DNA of 64,000 nucleotides from Amaranthus tricolor. Its lineage: Eukaryota; Streptophyta; Magnoliopsida; Caryophyllales; Amaranthaceae. The notes under the pieces are model-generated. The model was not told the DNA's origin. It did not search any database and saw only the letters and a program-made list of their open reading frames with translations. Below, piece after piece: positions 11,088-23,364 of this stretch; positions within the stretch are counted from its first letter, which is position 1, and each line of letters opens with the position of its first letter. The DNA lies in assembly GCF_026212465.1 (NCBI RefSeq), contig NC_080060.1:14377927-14441926 (forward strand), read 5' to 3'. A program made the translations under genes and the position numbers.

Positions 11088-14032
11088 ATGGTAAGAACAT
11101 TGACATATGTGAGGCATGTTCTGGGTTTAAAAAAGAATCTCATATCTTTGGTTACTCTTGATAAGATTGGGGGTAGGATCACTTGTGAAGGTGGAGTTAT
11201 GAAGATTGCTAGAGGGTCACTTGTGGTGATGAAGGGGAAGATGAATGGGATTTTGTATGCTCTTGAAGGTTCAACTATCTCCGGCTCGGCAAATATTTCC
11301 ACAAACACAACATCTGGTCAAGAAACAACACTTTAGCGCTTGAGACCTATTCACATGGGAGAATGAGGTGTGTATGAACTTTCTAAACAAGGTTTATTTG
11401 ATGGTAAAAAGTCGGGAACCATGGATTTCGCAAATAATGTGTTTATGGGAAACACAAAAGGGTTAGTTTTAAAACCGCCATACACAACACTAAGGAAATT
11501 CTTGACTATATTCATTCCAATTTATGAGGGCTTTTAAGAAAGCCCTCACTTATTGGTTGTAATTACTTGTTAACCTTCATTAATGATTTCTCAAGGAAAG
11601 TTTGGTGTTACTTCATAAAACAAAAAAATTAAGTATTCGATGTTTTCTTAGAATAGAAGAAAAAAACATTAAGTATTCGATGTTTTCTTAGAATAGAAGA
11701 AAATAATTGAGAAAAAGACCGGTAGGAGCATCAAGATCTTATGAACCGAAATGGTCTTGAATTTGTTGATAATAAATTTCTTCAATGTTGTGCTAGTGAA
11801 GGCAATGTTAGACATAGGACTTGTAGTGGGCGTCCTCAACAAAATGGTGTTGCGGAGAGGATAAACAAAACATTGTTGGAGAGGGCTCGGTGTATGCTAA
11901 ACCAAACAAAATTAGGGAAGCAAATTTGGGCCGAAGCGGTGGCTACGAGATGCTACTTGAGAAATTGCTCACCTCATACTGCCTTGAAATTCAAAACACC
12001 ACAAGAAGTGCGGTACAACACTCCGATAAATTATTCTAGTCTTAGAGTCTTTGGTTATCCGGCTTATATTCATGTTAATGAGTGGAAAGTTAGAACCTAG
12101 GGCTAGAAAATGCGTATTTATGGGATATGGAGTGGGTATAAAGGGGTATAGGATATGGTGTAATGTGTCTAAAAAAATAATCACCTCTAGAGACGTTGTA
12201 TATGATGAAAATAGCATGTTAGTTTCTAGTGTAGAAAAACCCATTGAAAATGTTGTAAATGATGTTGTAATTGATCCTATCGATGCACAATTAATATTGA
12301 TGAAGATTAAAATGATGATGTTCAACAAAAATCTCCTTCTTTGTCCACAACAAGGCAAAATAAGAAGATCGTGGCTCCAAGGAGGTACATTGAAGAGTGT
12401 GATTATGTTGCATATGCTCTCAACATTGGTAGCGAAGTCGAAGGGTTGCATGAATTAAGTAAGTACAAGGAGGCTATGGCCTCCAAAGACTCAAGCAAAT
12501 GGTTGATAGCCATAAAGCAAGAGATGGAATCACTTGCAAAGAATGAAACTTGGGATATCGTTGAAGAACCAAAGAAAAAGAAGATTGTTGGGTGCAAGTG
12601 GATATTCAAGAGGAAGGAGGGTCCTTCTAGTGGTGTTGCTCCCTTCTACAAAGCAAGGGTAGTAACAAAAGGATACTCTCAAATTGAGGGTGTCGATTTT
12701 CATGAGTTATTTTCACCGCTTATGAAGCATTCTTCTATAAGGGCACTACTAGCTTTGCTGGCGATCGAGGACTTAGATTTGCATCAATTGGGTGTGAAAA
12801 CGACGTTTCTTCATGGTAAGCTTGAAGAAGAAATTTTTATGAAGCAATCGAAAGGTTTTGAAGTCGCCGGTAAAGAAGGGTATGTGTGTAGATTGAAATG
12901 ATCATTGTATGGGTTGAAGCAATCGCCAAGGCAATAGTACAAGAGGATTGATTCTTTCATGATTTCGCATGATTCTGTTAGAAGTTCTTATGATAGTTGT
13001 GTTTATCTTAAGAAACATAAAAATGGTTCTCTTTTATATTTGTTCTTGTATGTTGATGATATGCTAGTAACATGTAATTCTTTGTTTGAGGTGGTGAACT
13101 TGAAAGAATTGCTTTCAAGTGAATTTAATATGAAGGATCTTGGTGAAGCCAAGAAGATTCTTAGGATAGAGATTTTGAGAGATCGGGCTAAGGATGTTTT
13201 ATACTTTAGGCAAAAGTTCAGCAACACTTCTCCATGGAAGATGCTAAAGGTGTGTCTACTCCTATATCCTCTCATTTCAAATTGTCCAAGAAATTTTGTC
13301 CACAAACAAAGGTAAAAGAAGAGCAAATGGTAAGAATTCCATACATAAGTGCCGTTGGTAGTGTAATGTATGCCATGGTATGTTCTAGGCCCGACATGGC
13401 TCACGTGGTGATTTTGGTAAGTAGATATATGTCTAATCCGGGGAAGGGACATTGGGTGGCACTTAAGGAGTTATTGAGGTATTTAAAATGTACTTCTAAT
13501 GTTTGTCTCATGCATGGGAAGGACTCAAGCAAACTAATCGGGTTTTGTGATTCGGACTATGGAGGTGATCTTGATGCTAGAAAATCCAAAAGTGGATTTG
13601 TGTTCACATTGGGTGGTACGGCGATGAGTTGGCAATCAGCACTTCAAGATGTAGTTGCCCTTTCAACAACCGAAGCTGAGTACATAGCCGTTGTAGAACA
13701 TAGCCGTTGCAGAGTCATTCAAAGAAGCAAAGCGGCTCAAAGGTCTAGTTGGTGAGATGTGCAATAAGGTCTGTTTGGTAAGTGTGCAATATGATAGTCA
13801 AAGTGAAATTCACTTGGCTAGGAATCAAAATACATTTCATAAAAGCTGCAAACACATTAATATCAAGTATAATTTCATCCAGGATGAAGTTGAGCACAAA
13901 AGGGTGATTTTGAAGAAGATTGATGCTAAAGATAACCCGATCGACATGATGACAAAGCCATTGCCTACAACCAAGTTTGATTTGTTTGTTGACTTTGTTG
14001 GTCTAGCTCTTTTCTTGTTTAAATTCTTGTAA
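11088..14032 (+). pseudogene. decayed Ty1/copia pol (element D)
   Basis: Fragments in several frames carry, in order: the pre-integrase region (VLGLKKNLISL..LDKIG, 11100-11330), integrase core (RPQQNGVAERINKTLLERAR near 11830), RT start (IVGCKWIFKRKEG near 12580; KGYSQIEGVDFHELFSPL), RT active site (YVDDMLVTCNS near 13050) and RNase H (DSDYGGDLDARKSKSGF and TTEAEYIA at 13550-13690, then MMTKPLPTTKFD near 13950). At least six frameshifts or stops break it (for example TGA at 12900 and TAG near 12935). Gag, protease and the 5' LTR are missing. It is closer to Tork/TNT1-type copia elements than to element A, judging by these motifs only. Confidence 0.88.
11628..11704. repeat. two-copy 40-bp tandem duplication
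   Basis: A 37-bp block starting ATTAAGTATTCGATG occurs twice, 40 bp apart, inside the integrase remnant of element D. The two copies look identical, so the duplication is recent compared with the decay around it. Confidence 0.85.
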
Positions 14033-14088
14033 GATGAAACGAATTGATAAATGCTTTAACTTGGGTGAACATATGTAAAGGTGGAGAT

Positions 14089-14807
14089 TGTTGAGATTAA
14101 TGGTGTGACTTTAGTGCACAATTGATGTGTGCATTCATGTGTGACTCATGGGATGGAATCCTATGGATGATTTGAATGGGTGTATTAAGTTGTGACTTAA
14201 TGTTTATGATTTATGATGGTGATTAAAGTATGGATTAATGAAGGTAATAAAGTATGAGTTAACCATGAGAGTTATGGGACTTAATGAAGAAGTGTGAAGG
14301 TCTGATTGAAGATGCTCTACTATGTTTAGTCGAGAAAAACTTTCAGAATGCTCTCTAAAGGCCGCTCGACCGAGCGAGCTCCTGGGTGGGTGGAGCGAAC
14401 AAAAAAAATCCTACCAGTAGCCTCCTGTAGCCTGCTCGACCGAGCGAGCCTCTAATTTGGTCGAGCGGACCTTCTGACACCTCCTTGGATGCTGTTTTGA
14501 CTCTTCAAGTCCTTGGAGCTGTGTTATTAATTCATAGCTTTAATGTATTGAATGTTGATTAGTGTGATCTCCCCTATAAATAGGGAGCTAATTTGTTCAT
14601 CCAAACACATCAAATACAAATCCGTAAGCCCAAAACACATAGCCTTTGCATTCTCTTACATTATTTGTAATACTTCATTTTAAGAGTTGTATTTCTCAAT
14701 TGTGATAATATAAGCAAATAATTACACACCATGAAGGACGTAGCCATTATTGGGTGAATCTCCTTAAATCTTTGTATTCTTTTGCATTGTTTAATTTCTT
14801 TTAAACA
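14089..14807 (+). repeat. 3' LTR of copia element D
   Basis: Starts TGTTGAGATTAATGG right after the purine tract AAAGGTGGAGAT. A TATA box CTATAAATAGGGAGC lies at 14574. Further on is the block GGACGTAGCCATTATTGGG, which resembles U5 regions of Tork-like LTRs. It contains two CTCGACCGAGCGAGC words (14367 and 14434). The 3' end is uncertain: I chose TTTTAAACA at 14807; TTGGTAACA at 14873 is the alternative. Without a 5' LTR the end cannot be fixed. Confidence 0.65.
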
Positions 14808-15242
14808 TTGTCATAGTAATTGGAATTATATTGGATCATCAAAGTTACTTCGTGCCTTTCGATCTTGGTAACATTAGAGGTTAAGTTTGATACTTAGACT
14901 CTAATCAAGCAATTATTTCACATAGCATAGTAATTACTTAACTTTTAATTGACATTTTGAGTATAATATTTTTATTATATGAAATCATTGGGACGATTAC
15001 TTTAATTAAGAGCAAGTTGTTATATATAATAAGTTAACTACGAACAGCAACTTATATAGAGAGATAAATTGATTAGCAATGTTAAAGCTGAATTTGGGAG
15101 ATATTCAACTAATGTCGAATATGGGGAGTATATATAAAATGGTAAAGATTATTGGTATTTATTTTAAGTTTGAGTATTATGAGAGTTGCAATAGGATAAG
15201 TGTGTAAAAATTCACATGCAACATAATAATTATCAACTCAGT
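14808..15242. other. AT-rich stretch, nothing recognised
   Basis: I see no ORF, motif or repeat that can be assigned. It may hold the true end of the preceding LTR and its flank. Confidence 0.4.
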
Positions 15243-15373
15243 TGTAACATCTGAATTTCCTCCCGTCCTTACGATTTTGGTTTCGTACAAGGGGTCGGAA
15301 ATTCAGGGCTGAATTTCTGACCCCTTGTACGAAACCAAAACGGTAAAGGACGGGAGGAAATTCAAGTGTTACA
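15243..15373. repeat. 131-bp near-perfect palindrome of LTR-end-like sequence
   Basis: Left arm 15243-15307 starts TGTAACATCTGAATTTCC; right arm 15309-15373 ends GAAATTCAAGTGTTACA. The arms are reverse complements over about 64 bp with one or two mismatches and almost no spacer. The same unit (GAATTTCCTCCCGTCC..GGTTTCG..GGGGTCGGAAATT) occurs at 31034-31108 and 31627-31694. TGTAACA...TGTTACA ends are typical of some Ty3/gypsy LTRs and of foldback MITEs. Confidence 0.85.
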
Positions 15374-15479
15374 TCAATAGTGTAAGTAATTTATATTATT
15401 GCGTGGTTCAGGGGAGACTTCGTAGAGGTGCCATATTAGTAATTCGATAATAGAGTTGCAGGTGATTGAATATTGTCTT

Positions 15480-15790
15480 TCTTTCCAAAAACAGATTTAT
15501 CAGTCTGATTTTCTATTATGTGTTTTATTGTTAATACCAAAGACAAGCTTCACAATATAGGAGTGACACCAGACAACTCATACCGTCTTTGCGCTGCCTC
15601 AAGGAAAGTATTCAACACATTCTTTGAATGTCCACTCAATCAGAAATGCCTAGATGAAATTACAAAATGGATGGACATTAGATTTAAACATATAATAAAT
15701 AAAAAGTCAGAAATGCCTAGATGAAATGCTTTGAAGGTACAACCTTCAAAAACAACAACGTAGCGTGAGTGCTATTTGTAGGGCCTCAAT
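15480..15790 (+). pseudogene. LINE remnant: C-terminal zinc-binding domain of reverse transcriptase
   Basis: The frame 15518-15724 reads KDKLHNIGVTPDNSYRLC, then NTFFECPLNQKCLDEITKWM. This matches the pattern of the zf-RVT domain at the C terminus of plant L1-type LINE proteins (KDRL..GI....C..C......HLFF.CP). The second Cys of the zinc site reads as Ala, and the His is lost. Nothing of the RT core or endonuclease is visible nearby. A duplicated 15-bp AAGTCAGAAATGCCTAG word marks the end. Confidence 0.6.
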
Positions 15791-16740
15791 TTATGCAATC
15801 TGGAAAAAAAAATATATTTAAAAAAGAATATTATGTGATAAATTAAGAACATTTTTCAGATTTATGACATAGTTACTTTTCTGTATAGCATAGTGACTTT
15901 TACAATTATGTGTTTTTAGCTCGATTGTAACCATAGGTTTTTTAGGGTTTTGGTTCTATCTTTTTGTTCTATCATTTTGATGATTAATAAGTTAAGTTTG
16001 GGTTTTGGATCTTAATTAATGTTTTTAGGGTTTCAGTATTATCTTCAATAATCAATTTCAATCAATTTGGGTGAAAAATTAGGCTGTAAATGTTTTTTGT
16101 CTAACAGGGTTTGATTAATGCTTTTAGGGTTTGACTATCTTCTTCAACAATCGATCGAACTTTTATCTATGATGGTTATAAAAATACTTTGAGTATTAAA
16201 ATACAAAGAAAAGAATTGACATGGCCATGTATTATGTTCACTCTAGTGGTCCATGTAATGGATTGACTTGGCCATGAATGATATAAAATTGACTTAGACA
16301 GATTCTGTTTGAATTGCACAAAATTTGTATGTATAATTAGAGGATTGTTTGAATGTATTTGTAACTAAAAGTCCAAAGATGTTGTCGAGAAAATCAAAGC
16401 CTGAAAATTTCATTTTATTTGTGTATGATTTAGGTATTATTTGTTCATGAATTAGAATTTTAATTTGCTTTAAATTAGGATAATATCAATTTTATTTGCT
16501 TTAAATAATGATAATTTCATTTTTAATTTGCGTTGAATTATGATATTTTAATTTAGAATTAGAATTTGTATTTGTATTTGTGTATGATTGCATTGATTGT
16601 TATTCATGAATAAAATTAAAAATCATCAAGAAATGTTCTATTGTTAATTCTTGTAACCAATTGAGTTTTGTCTTCGTTTTTCTTTATTTAAATAGTTGTC
16701 TTTCAAGCTATGTTTTACTTGTTAATGAGAATCAAGGCGC
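15791..16740. other. AT-rich DNA, nothing recognised
   Basis: There is no ORF above background. Words such as TTTAGGGTTT recur (15950, 16025, 16120) and resemble the telomere-type box of plant promoters or 5' regions, but spacing is irregular. They could be intronic or leader parts of the pseudogene that follows. Confidence 0.4.
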
Positions 16741-16959
16741 TTTTATCAAGCCCACAATCTCATATTTCAAATCATAGGTCCGCCACTGGTTGGATTTAAA
16801 AGAGAAGAAAGTTGATAAGAATTGGAAATAAAAGTTTTTAATGCAGGAGAAACAACTTGATGAAGCCTGTCAAATTTCGAAATCGAAAGAGAAGCAATCG
16901 AATAAGCTTAGGCAACTCAAAGTTATTGCATATTGATGATTTTGTTAAAGCTTAAATCC

Positions 16960-17225
16960 AGATGTGAAAGTCGCTTGTGAGGATAGTTCGCCTTTATTGC
17001 AAGTTGTGAGTATTGTTCGAGCATTTTTAGGTAGTGATTTGTTTCAAAATTAAGGGTTTTATTTGAATGTTTTTGATTCATCTCCTGCTACTTATGTTGT
17101 TGCTCTTCCTGGTGAACATGATGATTTATTCTTAGTGATTAAATTCAATTGGGTCAATACACTAAAATGTTGATTGGCTTGAAGCTGCCTCGCCCGTTCC
17201 TAATCTTCGAGTGTAAGGTTGATTC
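16960..17225 (+). pseudogene. fragment of a DUF936-family plant gene
   Basis: Reading across one stop and one or two frameshifts gives [20 protein letters not shown], then GFYLNVFDSSPATYV, LPGEHDDL and EAASPVP. This follows the conserved N-terminal block of the plant DUF936 (PF06075) proteins, which have [36 protein letters not shown] and LEAASPVPILRGVRPVPGRH. The match stops near 17225, and the start codon and upstream LVKLL part are not visible. It is a truncated, non-functional copy. The flanks carry no obvious transposon ends. Confidence 0.6.
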
Positions 17226-18075
17226 CTGGGAAACACCATTGTATTAGTACTCCATATATTGTACCTACACATTCTCTTGGATTCATTAATAATGCCTCTC
17301 TGAGATCAAAAAGTGAAAACTTTTTATCATCTAGAAAGTCATTTTTTTAAGGATAACCTGTTAATTAATTACATTAAGTCAAGATCTTCTAAGGCTTGAA
17401 TGCTTGGAGGAAAGGAGCAATACAAATTTGTTCATGGTGAAAAATCTTGTTACATCTAGAAATCAAGTGAGCTTTTTTCTTTTGAATCTCATTTTGCTTT
17501 GCTTTTAAAGCTCATACTTCTCATTGAGGTTAAATTCACCATTTTTTTGTAAAGTAATGTTGCCCTTGAAATTAAGGAAGAATTTGAGGTGTTTTTGAAT
17601 GAGAAGGTTAAGTTAAAAAATTTGATCTTAAGGTTTGATATTGTGAATTGAATTATACATATTAGTGGTCAATTCATCGTTGTAGAGGTTATGTGAATTC
17701 GTAGCTTGAGTTTGATTTGTACAGTAAATTGGAGCAAATTTCAAAGTCGAATAAAATGTTTAACCTTTGTATAAAATGGTCTCAATGAGTAGAGTAAAGC
17801 CTCAATCAGAAGCGGGAAAAGTTGTGTAATTTGTTTGAAGGGTCAGAGAAGAAACGCATGGGAATTGGTTATTTTCAGGGTGTTGATGTTGTTGCGTTTG
17901 TTGAGATCCTACTTCAAAATGGTGTTTCTGCTACTCTTGTGCAACTGATTTTCTATATAATTAAACTTTACCAATGTTATTTATTGGGGATGTTCTGGTT
18001 CTGATTTTTAAAATTACCTCTGTACTCCTTAAATTTAGTTTGATTAGAGAGAATTTCTGTATTTGTGTTTTCACC
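17226..18075 (+). other. possible further pseudogene sequence, unrecognised
   Basis: The frame at 17822-18004 (LFEGSEKKRMGIGYFQGVDV) looks protein-like, and interrupted Glu/Lys-rich pieces precede it from 17560. I cannot assign a family. It may be the rest of the DUF936-type pseudogene or a separate relic. Confidence 0.3.
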
Positions 18076-18181
18076 TGTAATGCCCCAGATTTAGCTTGAA
18101 AAGAGATTGATAGACTACTCATATCAACAAAGTGCATCTTCTTTACATGAGAGCTCATTTACTAAGAACTCCACAGTTAAG
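18076..18181 (+). repeat. Cassandra-like TRIM LTR fragment with 5S rRNA-derived segment
   Basis: Starts TGTAATGCCCCAG and reaches AAGAACTCCACAGTTAAG at 18164-18181. The last block matches plant 5S rRNA (GAACTCCGCAGTTAAG) at 15 of 16 bases. Cassandra elements are terminal-repeat retrotransposons in miniature whose LTRs carry a 5S gene with its internal promoter. The copy is cut exactly where the LTR of element B begins (18182), and the rest of the 5S segment is not found beyond element B. Confidence 0.6.
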
Positions 18182-19501
18182 TGTAAACTCAAATAGGAAC
18201 GGGAACAACAACAAGAGGGGGGGTGAATTGTTGTTGTTACTAGTTTAAGCGTTTTTGTCCTGTTTTTGCGGAATTGAATAAAATAAATAAAGCTTAAACT
18301 TAGAGCGAAATAATTAAAAGAGACAAACAATTTTTACGTGGAAACCTTCTAGGCCTAAATAGAAGGAAAAACCACGACCCCTCGGAATTTCTAAATTATC
18401 CACTATGTTTAAGGCAACTAGTTACAATTACAATAAACACCTTACTTCACTCGAAGCGAATCAACTAGGCCAACTTCTCTCTCAAATTGCTTCACTCAGA
18501 GCAACAAACTTGGCTTCACTAAAAGCTAAACTCCACACTAGCTTCACTCAAAGTTATCAAATGTTGATTTAAACTAATCGCATGAAAATAACAAAGTTCA
18601 TACGTTGGATACTTAGGAACAGCCGAATTCAATTGCTATTTATAAAAAATAAAATCTCTAATAAAATGGAACAATCCAATCCATTATTCCTTATCCAAAA
18701 TGATCATGGGAATAATGTGGATTTAAACTAACAGACGGTTATCTCCTTAAAGTAGGCATAAAACTTGATTAAATCAAGTACGCAATTATAACACCAATAA
18801 CCCTTGTTCCCATTTACTAATAATAGCTTTTGTTCCCTTAAGCAACAGTTCCCGTATCCTAAATTTTTGCTGCGGTTTTTTTTCCAATGATAACTGCGGG
18901 AACTGTATGCTAAAAATTGATACGGTTGAGCTTACTATAAATAGGGACGTTTGATTATTACTAATAATAGTGATGGTTACTTATTTTAGGAATCGGTTAT
19001 TCTAAACTCTTAGGAAAACCGGTTGCTGTTCCTATATTTAGTAAATTTCATTTATTTACTAAATATAAGTCCTAAAAGAAATTTAATTAAAACGTTAGTT
19101 ACTTTTAGAAAAAGCATTGCCAGTTAACTTTAATAAATTATAATTGCAACAGATTAACTTTATTTAATACATTAACTAAAAATAGTAATTAAAAATAAAT
19201 AATCAGAATTTCAAGTTAACGTAGGCTGACTTCATCTCAGGAACAGTGCGCTGTCTCTGAATTCCAGTTTTGCTAGAACATCCAACTTGGGAACAGTATA
19301 TTTGCTGTCTCCATTTTACATCCCAAGCGATATATTCTCCTAGCATCCTTTGAATCCTTTCGACATGTATGTTTCCATAAACCAAGTCCTAGGTGCTATC
19401 TACGATCATAATCAAGATCGGATATCAACCTACACACAATCTCTAAAGACATATTTGCTTAAATAAAGTGTAGTCATCATCAAAACTCAAAAGGTCCAAC
19501 A
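18182..19501 (-). repeat. 3' LTR of element B
   Basis: About 1320 bp. On the minus strand it begins TGTTGGACCTTTTGAG right after the polypurine tract and ends GAGTTTACA. It shares the GGTCGTGGTTTTTCCTTCT block with the LTRs of A and fragment C. Between about 18450 and 18560 there are four or five spaced copies of GCTTCACTC(N)AAGC-type partial palindromes. The five bases outside its end are TTAAG. Confidence 0.85.
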
Positions 19502-20299
19502 AATTCCCCCTTTTTGATGATGACAAACTTTTAAACTAACTTAAACCAAAGTAGAGTAAAACCAATTTTGAAGAGCAAGTTAGAGATTAAAACAACTCTT
19601 CATAACTTAGTAAATATAATTTACCAAGCATATCATAAATCAAATTACTCTAAGAATAAACACAACAAACCAAGATTCTGAATCAATTTAGCAATTTTAT
19701 CTCAGCATACAATTACATCATGTAACATAAGTAATTCCAGTAAGATAAGAGCAAACAATCAGAGCTTAAGAGTCAAAGCTTAAAAGCAATTAGTTTGATA
19801 CTTATCTCAATTTTATCAGTTCGTCAGAATAGATTAGATGATGATGAACATGTAAAGTTAACAGAAGATTAACAAAACAATACTTAGCAATCAGCAATCA
19901 ACGAAATACTACAGCAAATAATCTTAGATCATGAATCATAACCTCAATCCTAATGTCCAACATAATAGATGTAGATACAGACTAAGCTTACTCAAGCATT
20001 CTTCAAGTTTGTGCCAAATATTCCCCCTTTTGACATCAATCAAAAAGAATTAGAACAATCAAACCACAGCACTAAACTTATAGCCAAAGATCGATTAAGT
20101 ATGCAAAAATTAAAAGCAAGTACCAATGAATGCAAAACATGATCAGCAATGATTAATCTTCACAAGAAATTAGTAGCACAAAGAAAATGTAGTTGATAGT
20201 ATGAATTAGATAAACAGTACCCCAGCTGGTACCAAAACAAAAGTTTGAAGAAAGTTATGGTTACAACGCAGAAAAGATATTAAAAAGTATCAGGAAGAA
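19502..20299 (-). other. 3' untranslated region and polypurine tract of element B
   Basis: No ORF. On the minus strand the tract AAAAAGGGGGAATT lies just before the LTR, and a second tract AAAAGGGGGAAT lies near 20030, mirroring the pair in element A. Confidence 0.7.
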
Positions 20300-21874
20300 T
20301 TAGGATGCAGGAGCTTCATCATCTATATATTTTGTTTCCACCTCCACAGTATCCAGTTTAGCACCCAAACGATCCTCCATTTGAGTCATCTGGTCAATTA
20401 GAGAGGCTAAGGAAACACAAACTTCATCTTGAAATGTAACGAAGTGAGCCTGCAATTCATCAAGTTTGAGGAGAATAGAGAGTAAAGGAGCTGTAGGAAC
20501 TATTGTCTGGTCAAAGCCTTGGTGTTGTGATTTGTGAACAGGTGGTGATGAAGTTGGTATTGGTGATGGTGGTGGTGATGGGAAATGATGGGATGATGGA
20601 GCAGTTGGCTTTGGTGAGGGGGGATTACTTGGTTTAACCCCAGTGTCATCATCAAGAACAACTATAGGTCTTTTCCCTTTGGCAGCAAGCCTTTTGCTCT
20701 TCCTTGAGGTTGAGCAAGACTGCTTCATTATAGGCACAGATACCTCCTCCTTGCTGACACCAAAGTCCTCCTTCTCCTTCTCAGAATGTCCTTCTGCATT
20801 CTCAGTGGCAGAATGAACAGTCTTCTGTTCCTTATTTATAGATCCTTCCTCCTTCTGTTCCTCCATTACATCCTCTCCTTTATCGGTTTCCTCCTTATTA
20901 TCAGAATTAATATTGATTGTTTCACCAACATTCTCAAGGGTCCCATTCTCATTCAATTTAAGGTGTAAGTTACTTAAGCACTTGGCACCTATCATATTAT
21001 TCGGACCCATGGGAAAGTTTTGAACTTCTAGGGGAACACCCATCTTCCTGAAAATCCAAGTCAACAAACCTCCATACCCTATCACACAACCTTTAGATGT
21101 ACATTCACTTAAATGAGAGATCATTAATGAGGGAAAATTGATTTTGATATTGTTAGCCATGTAGTAAATTAGGGTAGCATCTCGCAGACTTACTTCACTG
21201 CATTTGGAATTTCACGGCAAAACAAATCTACGAGCAATGTTATACAACAATTTATGTAGAGGGGAAGGTGCATTGTGGCTCACCTTCCCTCCTTCTTCGG
21301 TGATCCCTAAAAACTTCCAAACACTCTTTTCATCTATTTCAAAGAAAGTTATTTTTGATCCAACATAATAAACATCAAATCCATTTGCGGGCACACCTAG
21401 CCACTCTCCCAATTTCTGACTATTGAGTTCTATTTTAACTTCTTTAACAGAACTCGAACAAACACCATGGTTAACAGAAAAATTCAAGACAAACTCACGC
21501 ATCAGTTTTGGGTATATTGGATTGCAGCAATATTCTGCGATCAAAGATTCCCAAGACTGAGTTTGTAATATAGCGTGTAACTCAGGGAAAAAGGTTGATT
21601 CATACCATTGTTTGTCTAGTCCAAACCCAACCATCATTTCTTTTGACACTTCTTCAGCGTTCAAGTGAACATCAACTTTTGCCTTCTTTCCTGAAGATGA
21701 TTTCTTTGAAGTGGATGGTCTTTTTCTCTTGTTCCTTGCTTGCCTTTTAGAGCCATCAGGAGCGTCCTGCTGTTCTTTCGAGGATGACTCTTGAGAAGTT
21801 AATAAAAGTGTTGGGTGAACAAGTCTTAAAGGTTTGGGTTATTTCATCTTGGGTGTACAACTCTTAGTTCTCAT
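20300..21874 (-). pseudogene. broken extra ('env-like') ORF of element B
   Basis: Homologous to the ORF at 3137-4807. The largest open pieces are 21664-21212 (EEVSKEMMVGFGLDKQWYE ... LLYNIARRFVLP) and 21160-20300 (GGLLTWIFRKMGVPLE ... LGAKLDTVEVETKYIDDEA). A lesion near 21165-21210 separates them, and a TAA stop follows about ten codons after the start-like ATG at 21874. The Glu/Lys-rich, Pro/Ser-rich and C-terminal coiled-coil-like segments seen in A are all present. Not functional. Confidence 0.8.
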
Positions 21875-22388
21875 GGTGATTTAGTGAGTTGGTGAAATTT
21901 GCAGAAAATGCGAGAAGATGAAGATGATTTTAGGATTGAGTGTTGATTGCAATTGAAGATGAAGGGGTTAGGGTTTGACGTGTGAGAGTGTATATAATGA
22001 GTGTGAGGGGCCGTGTGTTTTATGATACCATGTTTAGGTGTTTCATGTTCCTCATTTAATTTATGCATATGGACACAAAGTGTGAAATGAAAACAGATGG
22101 ATTTATTGAAGAACTATGATGATTTAACTCCCGCTATTTTAAAAGAAATTGCTGGATAAATATATAAATTGAAAAATATGAAATTTTATGAGAATAAAAT
22201 AAATTGAAATTTTATACTACTACAGTCTGATCAAATTAAACATGCAATCATAAGAGCATTCATAGTATATACTTTTAAATAGTGCGTACATGATCCTTTC
22301 GATAATTGATTTTTCAATCAAGATTTTTGTGGTTGATCGACTTTTTCAATTTTCATTTTGTCTTTAAGGATCACATTTGTCACTTACT
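21875..22388 (-). other. spacer between pol and extra ORF of element B
   Basis: It corresponds to 2627-3136 of element A. No ORF is supported. Confidence 0.5.
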
Positions 22389-23360
22389 TCAATGCAACTT
22401 GATCATGCCTAGTTCTAATCTCATTTTCTCATGTTGTTCCCTTGGAAGCGGTTTAGTCATGATATCAACTATTTGCTCGTTAGTGTTTACATGCTTTACA
22501 ATAATATTTTTATTTTCAACATTGTCCTTCAGAAAATGATGCCTAATGTGGATGTGTTTTACTCGTGAATGATGCACTGGATCTTTAGATATACATATGG
22601 CACTGGTATTATCGCAAAATATAGGAACACATTCAAATTTCATACCAAAATCTCTTAGCTGCTGTTTTATCCAAAGCATTTGGGAACAGGAAGCTGCTGC
22701 TGCTACGTATTCAGCTTCGGTAGTGGATAATGCAACAGTGTTTTGTTTCTTTGAACACCATGACACTAAACATGAGCCAAGAAATTGTACCATACCTGAC
22801 GTACTTAATGTATTCAAAAGATCTTCTGCATAATTTGCATCACTAAAACCTTTCAAATTATAGACATCACTTTTAGGGTAAAATAGGGACAAGTCATATG
22901 TTCCTTTCAGATATCTTAAGATTCGTTTAACTGTAGTGAGATGTGATTCTTTAGGATTAGATTGAAATCTAGCACATGAGCCAACGCTTGCTACCGGTGC
23001 AAATGTCTCTGTATAATCAATACCTTCTTGTTGATTGTACCCTTTGACCACGAGCCTTTGCTTTGTTTCTTACAATTATTCCATGCTCATCTAATTTGTT
23101 CCGAAATACCTATTTTAAACCAATTACCTTTTTATGTTTTGGTTTGGGTTCCAAATGTCATACTTTATTTCTTTCAAATTCATTCAATTCATCTTGCATG
23201 GCTACAATCCATTCGGAATCCTTTAGAGCTTCTTCGTGATTTTTGGGTTCAAGTGTTGATAGGAACGCAAAGTGTGCACAAAAGTTTCTCATTTGAGATA
23301 TAATTTGTGTTCCTTTATTCAAATCACTTATAATCAAATCAAGAGGATGATAACATTGAT
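22389..23360 (-). pseudogene. copia RT/RNase H of element B with RT core deleted
   Basis: The frame 23051-22389 starts in the RT fingers ([20 protein letters not shown]) and passes straight into [17 protein letters not shown], which in element A lies about 240 residues further on. The junction is near 22984-22990, so roughly 0.7 kb containing the YVDD catalytic loop is missing, yet the frame is kept. RNase H follows ([32 protein letters not shown]). Upstream, 23360-23050 encodes the N-terminal RT/linker in shifted frames. Confidence 0.82.
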
Positions 23361-23364
23361 ATTT

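Noticed and set aside
15950..16130. Interstitial telomere repeats (TTTAGGG)
   Set aside because: Only scattered single TTTAGGGTTT words, no tandem array.
18150..18181. A functional 5S rRNA gene
   Set aside because: Only the first half of a 5S-like segment is present, in a TGTAATGCCCC LTR context, and it is cut at 18182.
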